A DNA stretch of 64,000 nucleotides from positions 520,239 to 584,238 of the forward strand of contig NZ_PRDM01000005.1 of NCBI RefSeq assembly GCF_015182285.1. Direction: 5' to 3'. The translations under genes were made by a program, and so were the position numbers. How positions within the stretch are numbered: position 1 is the stretch's first letter; each line of letters begins with the position of its first letter. The DNA is from Flavobacterium hungaricum. Its GTDB lineage: Bacteria; Bacteroidota; Bacteroidia; Flavobacteriales; Flavobacteriaceae. A model generated the notes under the pieces. The model did not search any database. It worked only from the letters and a program-made list of their open reading frames with translations, and was not told the DNA's origin. Positions 36,301-44,242 of the stretch are shown here, one piece after another.

Positions 36301-38771
36301 TCTTCTGCTTGTTTTAATTTTGCTTCTTCAGCTTGTTTTATTTTCAACGCTTCTGCATCTGCTTTTGCTTTTGCATCGGCTGCCAATTTAGCTTGAAGTG
36401 CCTCCGCATCTGCTTTGGCTTTTGCTTCAGCATCTAACTGAGCTTGTTTTGCTTCTTCCGCTTGTTTTAATTTCAATGCTTCTGCGTCAGCTTTTGCTTT
36501 TGCTTCAGCAGCGATAATTGCTTGTCTTGCTTCTGCATCCGCTTTTGCTTTAGCATCAGCTGCCAATTTTTCTTTCAATGCTGCCTCTTCAGCTGCTTTT
36601 GCTTTTGCGTCTGCTGCTAGTTTCGCTTTGTTTGCTGCATCAATAGAAGCTTTTGTTTTAGCTTCGGCTGCTGCTTTTGCTTTTGCTTCAGCTGCTAATC
36701 TTGCTTGTAAAGCGTCCGAATCTGCTTTTGCTTTTGCATCGGCAGCTAATATAGACTGCATGTCTGCTGCTTCAGCTCTTGCTTTCACATCAGCTTTACG
36801 TTTTGCTTCTGCTGCATCGGCTTTCGCTTTAGCGTCTGCTGCTAGTTTTAATCTTTGTGCTTCTGCATCTGCCTTCGCTTTTTCAGCAGCAGCAAGTCTT
36901 GCTTCTCTTGCCGCTTCAGCATCCGCTTTTGCTTTTTCAGCTGCCAATTGAGCGGCTGTTTTTTGTGGTGCTGCAGTTTTAGCTGCTTCTGCTTTTGCCT
37001 TAGCCGCAGCTTCTGCATCTGCTTTTGCTTTAGCGTCTGCTGCCAATTTAAGCTTCATTGCCTCTGCATCTGCTTTGGCTTTATCAGCTGCTAATTGAGC
37101 TGGTGTTTTCTGCGGTTCTGCTGGTTTAGCAGTTTCTGCTTTTGCTTTAGCAGCAGCTTCTGCATCTGCCTTAGCTTTTGCATCTGCAGCCAATTTAAGT
37201 TTCATTGCTTCAGCATCAGCGGCTGTTTTATCAGCTGCTAATTGTGCTGGTGTTTTTTGTGCAGCAGCAACTGGTTTGTTTGCGCCTGGTTTATTTGCAG
37301 CAGCTTGTGCTCTTGCTGCTGCAGCAGCATCAACTCTTGCCTTATTATCTGCAGCAAGTTTTAATCTGCGTTCTTCTGCATCGGCTCTCGCTTTATCTGC
37401 AGCCAATTGTGCCTGTGTTTTTTGCGTCGCAGCAACTGCTCTGTTTGCGGTTGCCGTTTGTGCTCTCGCTGCAGCGGCGGCATCAGCTTTTGCTTTTGCA
37501 TCTGCGGCAAGTTTTATTTTCTGTGCTTCGGCAGCGTCTACCTTAGCTTTATTATCTGCTTCTAATTTTGCTTTAGCAGCAGCGGCAGCATCGGCTTTTG
37601 CTTTTGCATCAGCAACAAGTTTTGCTTGTTTTGCTTCCGCAGCAGCGGCAGCATCTGCTTTTACTTTCTCCGCAGCGGCAAGTCTTGCTTGTTTTGCCTC
37701 TGCATCAGCTTTTGCTTTTGCTTCAGCAGCCAATCTGTTCTTTTCAGTGATATCAGCTCTGTTAACTTGAGTTGCATCTGATTTTGGTTTAGCTGGTACA
37801 GGTTTTGGTCTTGACGGATCCATTAATGATCCTTCATCATCATCTCCGTAATAATAATTTCTGTTTTTGAATCTATAAGCGATCGCAAATTCGTGCGACC
37901 CTCCAAGGTTGGCGAAATTACCCATACCTCTTTCATAATTGTATTCTATTGCAATGCTTGGAGAAATATTAACACCCAAACCTGCAGAAACACCATATAA
38001 TGTGTTATAACCTACTTGTCCCCACACTCCTTGTTTAAGTGTCAGCATACCAAGTCCAGAAATAACTGTTTTGTCTTTTTTAAGTTCTGTTTTTACGATC
38101 CCAGAAAAACGGCTTCTGTCAAAAAATCCGTAACTATCAATATATCCAGTATACATTGCGTGCAGTTCTATTGCTCTTTCTGGATCTTCTTTTACCATTC
38201 CGGCTCCGAAATTGTAAAGAATTAAATTATTAATCGAAAGTCCAAAATCAAGAAAAGCTGTTCCGTAGTTGATTCCAGGGTTAACAGTTAATAACGTGTA
38301 AGATGGAAATTCACCTGTTAAAATATCTGTATCGTCTGTAATGATTTTTCCTTTATTTAAACCACTTTGATAAGCACCTACATTTAAACCAAAAGTTAAA
38401 TTGCTGTCTTCTTGCAAAACGATATTGTGAGCAAAATTGACCATACCTCCAAAGACTGTCATTAATCCGTAGTTCTGTTGGAATAAACCAACTGCAAAGG
38501 CTTCGTTCTCTCTAAATCTTCCCGAATAGTTTGCTAAATACGTATTGGGCGCATCGTCAAACTGGGTCCATTGTCTTTTATTATAAAAACTTACATACGG
38601 GTTTGCTTCGCGGACAAAACTGAATGTTGGATTGATTAAATATCTATTAAACTTTAAAGAATTTCTGATAGGTAATGAAAACGAAACAACTCCATTCTCA
38701 GTAGCTTCCTGGGAATAGAGTACAATAGAAAAACCGCAAAATAAAGTGATGAATAGTAAAATTTTCTTCAT
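33399..38771 (-). CDS. sprD: SprD, PorP/SprF-like domain plus very long Ala/Lys coiled coil and SPOR-like end
   Basis: The 1790-residue protein has three parts. Residues 1-310 are a signal peptide and a PorP/SprF-like beta-rich domain (NPTFSFVREANPYVSFYNKRQW; GVSAGLGVNISPSIAIEYNYERG). Residues about 345-1500 are an almost pure A/K/E/D coiled coil built on a 17-residue unit of the type AKADAEALKAKLAADAK. A C-terminal SPOR-like domain (about 1700-1790, SGYYLILAVHNSVEKRDEF and MAIVKVEN) comes last. In F. johnsoniae, sprD mutants form non-spreading colonies, and SprD is thought to aid SprB function. A model is outer-membrane anchoring at the N terminus, a periplasm-spanning rod, and peptidoglycan contact. 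It starts 1 bp after the sprC stop. Its antisense strand shows long spurious frames caused by the Ala codons. Confidence 0.9.
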   Translation of the reverse strand: MKKILLFITLFCGFSIVLYSQEATENGVVSFSLPIRNSLKFNRYLINPTFSFVREANPYVSFYNKRQWTQFDDAPNTYLANYSGRFRENEAFAVGLFQQNYGLMTVFGGMVNFAHNIVLQEDSNLTFGLNVGAYQSGLNKGKIITDDTDILTGEFPSYTLLTVNPGINYGTAFLDFGLSINNLILYNFGAGMVKEDPERAIELHAMYTGYIDSYGFFDRSRFSGIVKTELKKDKTVISGLGMLTLKQGVWGQVGYNTLYGVSAGLGVNISPSIAIEYNYERGMGNFANLGGSHEFAIAYRFKNRNYYYGDDDEGSLMDPSRPKPVPAKPKSDATQVNRADITEKNRLAAEAKAKADAEAKQARLAAAEKVKADAAAAAEAKQAKLVADAKAKADAAAAAKAKLEADNKAKVDAAEAQKIKLAADAKAKADAAAAARAQTATANRAVAATQKTQAQLAADKARADAEERRLKLAADNKARVDAAAAARAQAAANKPGANKPVAAAQKTPAQLAADKTAADAEAMKLKLAADAKAKADAEAAAKAKAETAKPAEPQKTPAQLAADKAKADAEAMKLKLAADAKAKADAEAAAKAKAEAAKTAAPQKTAAQLAAEKAKADAEAAREARLAAAEKAKADAEAQRLKLAADAKAKADAAEAKRKADVKARAEAADMQSILAADAKAKADSDALQARLAAEAKAKAAAEAKTKASIDAANKAKLAADAKAKAAEEAALKEKLAADAKAKADAEARQAIIAAEAKAKADAEALKLKQAEEAKQAQLDAEAKAKADAEALQAKLAADAKAKADAEALKIKQAEEAKLKQAEEAKQAQLDAEAKAKADAEALKAKLAADAKAKADVEALKVKQAEEAKQAQLAAETKAKADAEALKAKLAADAKAKADAEALKVKQAEEAKQAQLAAEAKAKADEEQAKLAADAKAKADMEALQAKLLADAKVKADAEATAKAKAAAEAKKLEEAEAARQAKLEADSKAKADAEALKAKQAADAKAKQEEQARQAQLAADAKAKADADALKIKQAEEAKQAQLAADAKSKADAEAAQAKLAADAKAKADMEALQAKLLADAKVKADAEATAKAKADAEAKKLQEAEEARQAKLEADAKAKADAEALKAKLAADAKAKADAEAQAKQAAEVKAKAAEEARQAKLAADAQAKADAEALKIKLAADAKAKADAEALQAKLAADAKAKADAEALQAKQAAEEKAKAAEEARQAKLAADAQAKADAEALKAKLAADAKAKADAEALQAKQAAEEKAKAAEEARQAKLAADAKAKADAEALQAKLAADAKAKADAEAQAKQAAEEARQAKLAADAQAKADAEALKAKLAADAKAKADAEALQAKQAAEEKAKAAEEARQAKLAADAQAKADAEALKAKLAADAKAKADAEALQAKQAAEEKARAAEEARQAKLAADAQAKADAEALKAKLAADAKAKADAEALQAKQAAEEKARAAEEARQAKLAADAKAKADAEALAAKLAAEEANKDATAKAIDELTASIAATSKSQSDLLTQFSATVANKQKDLNDLKEENDLSEKGIYREPKPFKSVAAENSQIEALKTQIAEANNSMKNEIAKLTNLYNDRLKKFPKNDPLNKAYLEKINELKAVQLKMELEGAALLADLERIKTETEIERKRRIKRAAYENDQGRYAQDVAALKRIKETTKISNTPLKASDFDFGEEQSNMQIIKNIKNSESGYYLILAVHNSVEKRDEFLTKAVAAGRSDINFFYNITTSKYYIYYEKFDGLQEATKALESKGNKPYNGNMAIVKVEN
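34260..37780 (-). repeat. coding tandem repeats in sprD (51-bp unit, 153-bp higher-order period)
   Basis: This stretch encodes the Ala/Lys coiled coil. The basic unit is 17 residues (51 bp). In the 3' part, three units form a 51-residue (153-bp) block that recurs: the word TTTTTCTTCAGCTGCTTG occurs at 34371 and again at 34524. Units have diverged more toward the 5' end of the gene. Such repeats are prone to slippage and copy-number change. Confidence 0.85.
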
Positions 38772-38772
38772 A

Positions 38773-40239
38773 TTATTTTATCACGGTTATTGATCCTTTT
38801 TTTTCACCTGCATCGCCTTGAATAACATAGTAATAAACGGGATTGACATTTTTAAAATCTACACTGTTTTGAGGCCAGTCGCCTTGATAATTAACTACGT
38901 CGAGTACCTTATCGCCGTTCGAACTAATGATAATAACTTTAGTCGAATCGTTTTTATATTCATCAGGAATATTCCAATACGGATTCATTCCGTTTAATTT
39001 AACAATGTTTGGAATAACCGTTGCTGGTCCAGATTGTCCGTTAACTCTAAACGAAAATTCTTTTGTAGCAACACATCCAGATGCTTGAGAAATTTTTACT
39101 CTATAACTGCCTCTTACTTTAACATCATAACTGCTTGTAGTTGCTCCCGCAATTACATTACCATTTAAAAACCATTCAAACGTTGGGCTTGTTGCGTCTG
39201 TAGTTACAGACACATTTATTACTTCACCCTCTTCAATAGTACTAGTGTCTGGAACATCAATACTAGCCTCAAATGAGTTGCTTTGTAAATTGATAGAACC
39301 AGAAGAAATACAGCCGCCAAAATCTACCTCAACACTATATACACCCGATTCGTTCGTTGCATACGTTCTGTTGGTTGCACCGGTGATTACAGCTCCGTCT
39401 TTTTTCCATTGGTATTTATTTCCAGAAGTTGCTGTTAGTACAGTTCCCTGACCGCTGGCACAAAAAGGGTTTCCTAAACTAGAAGTAACCGTTACGCCTG
39501 AACCAGAATTTGCAGCAGTAACCGTTACACGATTGGAACTAAAATTCTCATCCAGACATCCTCCGTAATCAATCTGTACGTAATAAACTCCGGCAGTATT
39601 TACCGTTAACGTTTTACCGCTTTGTCCTGAGATTAAAACATCGTCTTTAAACCACTTATATTTTAAATTCGGATAATTTGCTGGAGATGAAGATTGATTT
39701 GCGGGCGTAGGATTATCTATAGAAAGAGTTAGACTTCCGCCTGAGCAAAATGCTGCTGTGCTGTTTTTGTCGTTGATAAAAAAGGAATCAACAAACGTTC
39801 TGTAATAAATTGGAAAATTGGATACATTTTGAGAGTTTCTATACTTCAAACTGTACACCGGAACTGTTGTAACGCTTTTGATGCGCATACTGTAGGTATC
39901 AGAACCTACTAAATCTGTAGGCACAGCAAATTTGATAGTTTGCTGCTGCGGTACAGATGTATCAACAGAAATTGTAGTAGCTGCTATAGGTGACGTAAAA
40001 TTTCCTGCTGTATCAGAAAGTTCAACTTGAAAAGTTGTGCCAGCAGGAAAGTCTACATAACTAAATGTTGCATTATATTCATTAAATGGTTTGCCATCGA
40101 CAATAAGACCAGCACAAATTCTTGGATATCCAAGTTGCTGCGTCACTATTGTCTGGGCATATGAATCTGATCCAGCAAATAAGAAAATGCCGAATAAGAA
40201 TAGTAAATAAGAAAAAGATAAAGTAATTTTTTGAATCAT
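38773..40239 (-). CDS. sprC: SprC, secreted Ig-like repeat protein with T9SS-type C terminus
   Basis: The 488-residue protein has a signal peptide ending near SYAQT (about residue 29), then beta-rich modules. Three Ig-like units share a 'YKWFKDD / YQWKKDG / FEWFLNG' core followed by T-x-x-x-x-G-x-Y-x-V (about 195-235, 275-310 and 355-400). The C-terminal 80 residues (from about 408) end in YYYVIQGDAGEKKGSITVIK, which resembles the type B gliding-motility C-terminal domain. It is thus a likely T9SS-exported surface protein. Its start overlaps the stop of the preceding gene (ATGA, 40236-40239), so the two are translationally coupled. In F. johnsoniae, sprC lies at the same place and is needed for normal spreading. 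Confidence 0.85.
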   Translation of the reverse strand: MIQKITLSFSYLLFLFGIFLFAGSDSYAQTIVTQQLGYPRICAGLIVDGKPFNEYNATFSYVDFPAGTTFQVELSDTAGNFTSPIAATTISVDTSVPQQQTIKFAVPTDLVGSDTYSMRIKSVTTVPVYSLKYRNSQNVSNFPIYYRTFVDSFFINDKNSTAAFCSGGSLTLSIDNPTPANQSSSPANYPNLKYKWFKDDVLISGQSGKTLTVNTAGVYYVQIDYGGCLDENFSSNRVTVTAANSGSGVTVTSSLGNPFCASGQGTVLTATSGNKYQWKKDGAVITGATNRTYATNESGVYSVEVDFGGCISSGSINLQSNSFEASIDVPDTSTIEEGEVINVSVTTDATSPTFEWFLNGNVIAGATTSSYDVKVRGSYRVKISQASGCVATKEFSFRVNGQSGPATVIPNIVKLNGMNPYWNIPDEYKNDSTKVIIISSNGDKVLDVVNYQGDWPQNSVDFKNVNPVYYYVIQGDAGEKKGSITVIK

Positions 40240-40622
40240 ATAGTGCGTGTTCTTGCTAAGTCTATACGCTCAAAAAACAAAATATCTATAAATGTTTCAG
40301 AAAAATCATATTTATAGTTCTCAATAATATCTTTTGCAAGTACTGAAGTTGAGGCTAAAATAGAATTTTCTTGACAATCTGCAGATACTGCATTTGATTC
40401 AGCTGCCATAGAAAGGCTGTCCTTGGGGATGGACAGCCCTGCCATAAACTGATTAGAATTATCTAAGCTGCTGATCGAAACATCAGCTGTTTTTTCTTTT
40501 TGGTTTACAGAAACAGTTTTATTCTCTGTCGGTTTTTCTGCTGTAGTTTGTGCATACAGACTTAACGAAACAGGTGAAACCAAAAATATTATATATATAA
40601 AATACTTTTTTGATAGAGCCAT
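40236..40622 (-). CDS. small secreted protein in the sprB operon (Fjoh_0982-like position)
   Basis: I take the ATG at 40622 (128 residues, MALSKKYFIYIIFL), which opens a signal peptide ending near LYAQT; an upstream ATG at 40661 would add 13 residues without a role. The mature part is short, Ser/Thr-rich and low in recognisable structure, with one or two Cys. No domain is recognised. By position, between remG and sprC, it matches the uncharacterised Fjoh_0982 gene of the F. johnsoniae operon. It overlaps sprC by 4 bp (ATGA). A function in gliding is inferred only from linkage. Confidence 0.75.
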   Translation of the reverse strand: MALSKKYFIYIIFLVSPVSLSLYAQTTAEKPTENKTVSVNQKEKTADVSISSLDNSNQFMAGLSIPKDSLSMAAESNAVSADCQENSILASTSVLAKDIIENYKYDFSETFIDILFFERIDLARTRTI

Positions 40623-40723
40623 TATGTTTTGATCTTTATTTGGGTCCTGGAGACGATACATAAATTGTGTCTGGGGACTTTATTAATAAAATTTACGCCG
40701 TGGAAATAAAAATCGAAATCTAT

Positions 40724-42016
40724 TTATCTATTGCCGCTTGAAGCCGTGATTTTTCCTAATTGTAATCTGTAATCTGGTCTTTTAGGATTTGCAATATCAA
40801 TAAATGTTTCTTTGTTAGTACTTTGAGAGTAAACATTAAAGAAAACACTGTTTCCATACCAGCTCTCTAAATCTTCATTGTTAGAATTGTACTCTGTAAA
40901 GATGTTACCATTACATAGGTTAAAGAACATTTCTTCAAATTTGATTTTTTTAAGATTGGCATCATTGATCTCAATTTTGCTGTCTAATAAAACAGCAGGA
41001 TTAAATCCAGAGATTACGCTACGTTTCATTTCAAGCGAAGCAGTTTCAGCTACATATACAGCTTCTTTTACTAAACCTGCTTGGATATCAGCTTTAATAT
41101 TTTCACTATCATTAAGCATTGTAATATTTGTAGCAGCTACAAGTGTAGTTTTTTTAGTAAAATCAGTTTCATTCTTTTTCTCGTATGATCTTACTTCCAT
41201 ACAACGAGAACCGTCTTTGTTACTAGACAAATAAGAAGATCTAATTGCTAAAGAGTTGAATAAACGACATTGTACACCTTGAGTGAATTTAAAATCGTCG
41301 TTGATAGATTTATAAGAAACTAATTTAGAAGCATTCACATCACCTCCGAAGAAAGCAAATGAGTCACCTCCCGAATAGCTTACCATAACATTGTCAAAAA
41401 TTGTTTTGTTACCTGCACCAGCAACTGTTAAACCATTAAAAGTATCTACACCTTTAACTTTTTTACCAGCAAACTCAATTCTAACATAACGTAAAACTCC
41501 AGAATTTCCTGCAACATTATCACCACCGTAAGTAGTAAGTGTTGGATCTAAGTCTAAGTTATAAGAACCTACGTTTCCGAATTTATTAATAGGTGCATCA
41601 CCAAGGATTACAATTCCACCCCAGTCTCCAGCTTTTTTCTGGCTGCGGTTAGAAGTAAATACGATTGGGTCTGTTTCTAAACCGTCTGCAACGATTTGTG
41701 CACCTTTTGTAACTACCAATGTTCCTTTCGTTTCAAAATCACCGATAATCAAAGTTCCTGGCTCAATTGTTAAAACAGCATTGTTTGTCACATATACGTT
41801 TCCTTGCAAAACGTAGATATTCCTTTTCAGCAATTTAGTATTAACAGAAATGTTTCCTGCTAAAATTTGGTTTGCTTCTCCATACTCTACTTTGTTAGGC
41901 TTAAATTCGGTCCAGTTATTCAACCAATTGTTGTAGCCCATAATTCCTTTCTCTTGTTGAGCACTCATACTCGTAACCGTCAAAAGAACGCAGATCAATT
42001 GAGTAATTTTTTTCAT
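40724..42016 (-). CDS. remG: RemG-like secreted beta-helix protein
   Basis: The 430-residue protein starts with a signal peptide (cut near SMSAQQ). The centre (about 75-290) reads like a right-handed parallel beta-helix, with regular strands such as VLTIEPGTLIIGDF, KGAQIVADG, PIVFTSNRS and GLTVAGAGNKTIFDNVMVSYSGGDSFAFFGG. This pattern occurs in many Bacteroidetes surface proteins. No catalytic residues are evident. By position it corresponds to remG in the F. johnsoniae remFG-fjoh_0982-sprCDBF operon; the symbol rests on synteny recalled from the literature, not on alignment. A structured hairpin region (42062-42117) separates it from remF. Confidence 0.72.
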   Translation of the reverse strand: MKKITQLICVLLTVTSMSAQQEKGIMGYNNWLNNWTEFKPNKVEYGEANQILAGNISVNTKLLKRNIYVLQGNVYVTNNAVLTIEPGTLIIGDFETKGTLVVTKGAQIVADGLETDPIVFTSNRSQKKAGDWGGIVILGDAPINKFGNVGSYNLDLDPTLTTYGGDNVAGNSGVLRYVRIEFAGKKVKGVDTFNGLTVAGAGNKTIFDNVMVSYSGGDSFAFFGGDVNASKLVSYKSINDDFKFTQGVQCRLFNSLAIRSSYLSSNKDGSRCMEVRSYEKKNETDFTKKTTLVAATNITMLNDSENIKADIQAGLVKEAVYVAETASLEMKRSVISGFNPAVLLDSKIEINDANLKKIKFEEMFFNLCNGNIFTEYNSNNEDLESWYGNSVFFNVYSQSTNKETFIDIANPKRPDYRLQLGKITASSGNR

Positions 42017-42061
42017 GATAAGGGGGTATTAGGTTAATAATAAATTTGGGTATGCAAAATG

Positions 42062-42117
42062 AAAAAACTCCTCCCGAGTTATCCGATCAAAATCGGACAA
42101 CTTCGAGAACGAGTTGT
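42062..42117 (-). promoter_or_regulatory. nested hairpins in the remF-remG spacer, attenuator-like
   Basis: On the minus strand the spacer RNA can form stem A (42117-42097, ACAACTCG / CGAAGTTGT with one bulge), stem B (42101-42078, GTTGTCCGAT / ATCGGATAAC, extendable to 13 bp) and stem C (42080-42066, AACTC / GAGTT, followed by a run of T). A and B share 5 nt and B and C share 3 nt, so B excludes the others. C with its U-tract looks like a weak intrinsic terminator. The region also carries T-runs on the plus strand, so it may simply be a bidirectional terminator. Confidence 0.5.
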
Positions 42118-42200
42118 TTTTTAATCTTTTTTAAAATTATTGCCGAAGATCTTATCTCTCTTACGTAAATAGTTTAAAAAAGGTTTTAAAAATATTGTTA

Positions 42201-42653
42201 TTACATTTCGTTCAATTCGTTGAACTCGTGTAAAGATTTCAATGTACTTTCGTAAAATAAAATAGCCGCAATTAAGTTTCCTTTATCAGAGTAAGGCATC
42301 ATTTTTCTTTGGAACTCTACTGTAGTATCCAAAAATGACGATGTTCCTGTAGCCTGTAAATCTAAAACTTTTTTGTGCTCACTATCGTCTGGAATACCAA
42401 GATCGGCCATAGTAACTCCTGGTTTTGTAACCAACGCAATATAAGGGAGCGTTTTTACAAGAACTTTAATACGCTCAATGTACAATTCCAAAAGTTCTCC
42501 TTTCTGCATACCACTCAATTCTTTTTGATCATGGTACTTACGAATAAGAGCTGTTGTACTAATAATACTTCTTGGTGCGTTCTTAGCTTGAGCAGAAACT
42601 GCAGCTGTAGTTAGGATGAAAAATGCACTAAATAAAATAATTTTCCCTTTCAT
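42201..42653 (-). CDS. remF: RemF-like small secreted protein, first gene of the sprB operon
   Basis: The 150-residue protein has a signal peptide (cut near VSAQA, about residue 22) and a helical mature part with no recognised domain: ALIRKYHDQKELSGMQKGELLELYIERI, then TKPGVTMADLGIPDD, then FYESTLKSLHEFNEL. It is the first minus-strand gene of the operon and starts about 28 bp after a good promoter match (42688-42717). The symbol is assigned by synteny with the F. johnsoniae operon (two rem genes upstream of fjoh_0982-sprCDBF). The function is not evident from the sequence. Confidence 0.68.
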   Translation of the reverse strand: MKGKIILFSAFFILTTAAVSAQAKNAPRSIISTTALIRKYHDQKELSGMQKGELLELYIERIKVLVKTLPYIALVTKPGVTMADLGIPDDSEHKKVLDLQATGTSSFLDTTVEFQRKMMPYSDKGNLIAAILFYESTLKSLHEFNELNEM

Positions 42654-42687
42654 AGATTCTGAATTTATAATTGGTTGTTGATAAAAA

Positions 42688-42717
42688 CAAAAATATATAA
42701 ATTAACTTAAATTACAA
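42688..42717 (-). promoter_or_regulatory. putative promoter of the remFG-sprCDBF operon
   Basis: On the minus strand TTG (42717-42715), a 19-bp spacer and TATTTTTG (42695-42688) match the Flavobacterium consensus TTG-N17-23-TANNTTTG. It would start transcription about 28 nt upstream of the remF ATG. No second strong match is seen upstream of later genes in the operon, which supports a long transcript. Confidence 0.55.
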
Positions 42718-43053
42718 CTCTAATGAAATTTTTTTTCAAAAAAAAATCTTAAAAAAACCTTAAAAACCAGTCTTATGTCGAGAAAATGTGCGTTTTAACG
42801 GGCTTTTTGTTAAAAATGTTAAAAGGAGATCCGTAAGATATTCGCTATCTTTTTCGAAAAAATCTATTAATTAATAACCAAAAAAAACTTACGTTTATCG
42901 GTTTTTCAAAAAAAATATCAACAAAAAAATCTTGATATCTGCTCGCATTGAGTCATTTATTAACAAAAAACAGTTAGCATCGAGCAAAAAAAATCAAAAT
43001 CACCGGTTTTTTTGATTCCATAAACTGACTAAGAAACTTTATCAGGAATATTT

Positions 43054-43081
43054 TTGACTCCACCAATTTCTTCTATCTTTG
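43054..43081 (+). promoter_or_regulatory. putative holB promoter, leaderless-type spacing
   Basis: TTG (43054-43056), a 17-bp spacer and TATCTTTG (43074-43081) fit the Flavobacterium consensus. The -7 element ends only 4 nt before the holB ATG at 43086, so the transcript would begin at or next to the start codon with no room for a ribosome-binding site. Confidence 0.5.
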
Positions 43082-43085
43082 CTCA

Positions 43086-44234
43086 ATGCAATTTTCTCAA
43101 ATTTTAGGTCAAGATTATATCAAAAGCCACTTGATAAAAAGTGCTGCTTCTGGCAGAATTCCGCATGCACAATTATTTGTCGGTCCAGAAGGCAGCGGTA
43201 CTTTAATAACGGCTATTGCCTATGCACAATATATTTTGTGCAGTAATACCGGCGACGAAAATTCAAACGGAAACGATTCCTGCAATTTAAAGTTTGACAG
43301 TATATCACATCCTGATCTCCATTTTATATATCCTACTGTTACAACAGAAGATGTAAAAACCAAACCCAAAAGTTTAGATTTTATTCAGGACTGGCGTTCT
43401 TTTATTCAAGAAATGCCCTATGGCGGTTTGTTCGATTGGTATAAAATTCTGGGCGTTCAGAACAAACAAGGTGAAATTCGCGTAGAAGATGCTCAGGAAG
43501 TTTTGAAATCGCTTGCGCTGAAATCTTACGAGGGCGGTTACAAAATCATGATAATCTGGATGGCCGATAAAATGAACATCGCCGCCTCAAACAAATTGCT
43601 GAAACTTTTAGAAGAACCCTCAGACAAAACGGTGTTTATTCTAATTTCAGAAAACGAAGAAGACATTATCCAAACTATACGTTCGCGCTGTCAGGTGATT
43701 CACTTTAACGGGCTTCCTGAAAAAGTGATCGCAGAAGCCTTGGTCAAACAAGAAAATACAGATCCTAATGCGGCCAAAAAAATTGCGCATCAAGCGCAGG
43801 GAAACTTTAGTAAAGCGCTGCATTTATTAAAAGAAGACGATTCTGAATTTCCGTTTGAGCAATGGTTTGTCAATTGGGTCCGCGCCGCTTTTAGAGCAAA
43901 AGGAAATGCGGCAGCCATTCAGGATCTTATTTCCTGGAGCGAAGAAATTGCTTCATTAGGACGTGAGAGCCAGAAAAAATTCATACAGTTTTGTATTGAA
44001 ATGTTCAGACAAGCACTCCTGCTCAATTATCAAGCACCCGATTTAGTTTACATTGAACCCAAAGTGGATAAATTTAAATTAGAGAATTTTGCTCCTTTTG
44101 TGAACGGAAATAATATTCACGAAATTTTCAAAGAACTTTCTGATGCCTTATATCACATTGAAAGAAATGGAAATGCAAAAATTATTCTAACCGATTTATC
44201 TATTAAACTGACTCGTTTAATTCATAAAAAATAG
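43086..44234 (+). CDS. holB: DNA polymerase III delta' subunit
   Basis: The 382-residue protein is a clamp-loader AAA+ subunit: IPHAQLFVGPEGSG (about 25-38), a GEIRVEDAQEVLKSLALKSYEGGYKIMII block, and the sensor region SNKLLKLLEEPSDKTVFILISENEEDI with SRCQVI. The P-loop reads GPEGSGTL (33-40), with Thr in place of the essential Lys, so it should not hydrolyse ATP; this is expected for delta', which acts as the stator. It helps load the beta clamp during replication. The start MQFSQILGQ is the usual one. DoxX follows after 8 bp. Confidence 0.92.
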   Translation: MQFSQILGQDYIKSHLIKSAASGRIPHAQLFVGPEGSGTLITAIAYAQYILCSNTGDENSNGNDSCNLKFDSISHPDLHFIYPTVTTEDVKTKPKSLDFIQDWRSFIQEMPYGGLFDWYKILGVQNKQGEIRVEDAQEVLKSLALKSYEGGYKIMIIWMADKMNIAASNKLLKLLEEPSDKTVFILISENEEDIIQTIRSRCQVIHFNGLPEKVIAEALVKQENTDPNAAKKIAHQAQGNFSKALHLLKEDDSEFPFEQWFVNWVRAAFRAKGNAAAIQDLISWSEEIASLGRESQKKFIQFCIEMFRQALLLNYQAPDLVYIEPKVDKFKLENFAPFVNGNNIHEIFKELSDALYHIERNGNAKIILTDLSIKLTRLIHKK

Positions 44235-44242
44235 ATTTCAAA

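Larger units (their letters stand above)
42654..43085. other. 432-bp AT-rich divergent promoter region between remF and holB
   Basis: No credible gene lies here. It holds the putative sprB-operon promoter (42688-42717, minus) and holB promoter (43054-43081, plus), separated by about 340 bp of very AT-rich DNA with many A-tracts. A small dyad (ATATCAA at 42915-42921 / TTGATAT at 42932-42938) and a TGCTCG / CGAGCA pair (about 42938-42986) could be regulator sites. A-tract density suggests bent DNA. Confidence 0.6.
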
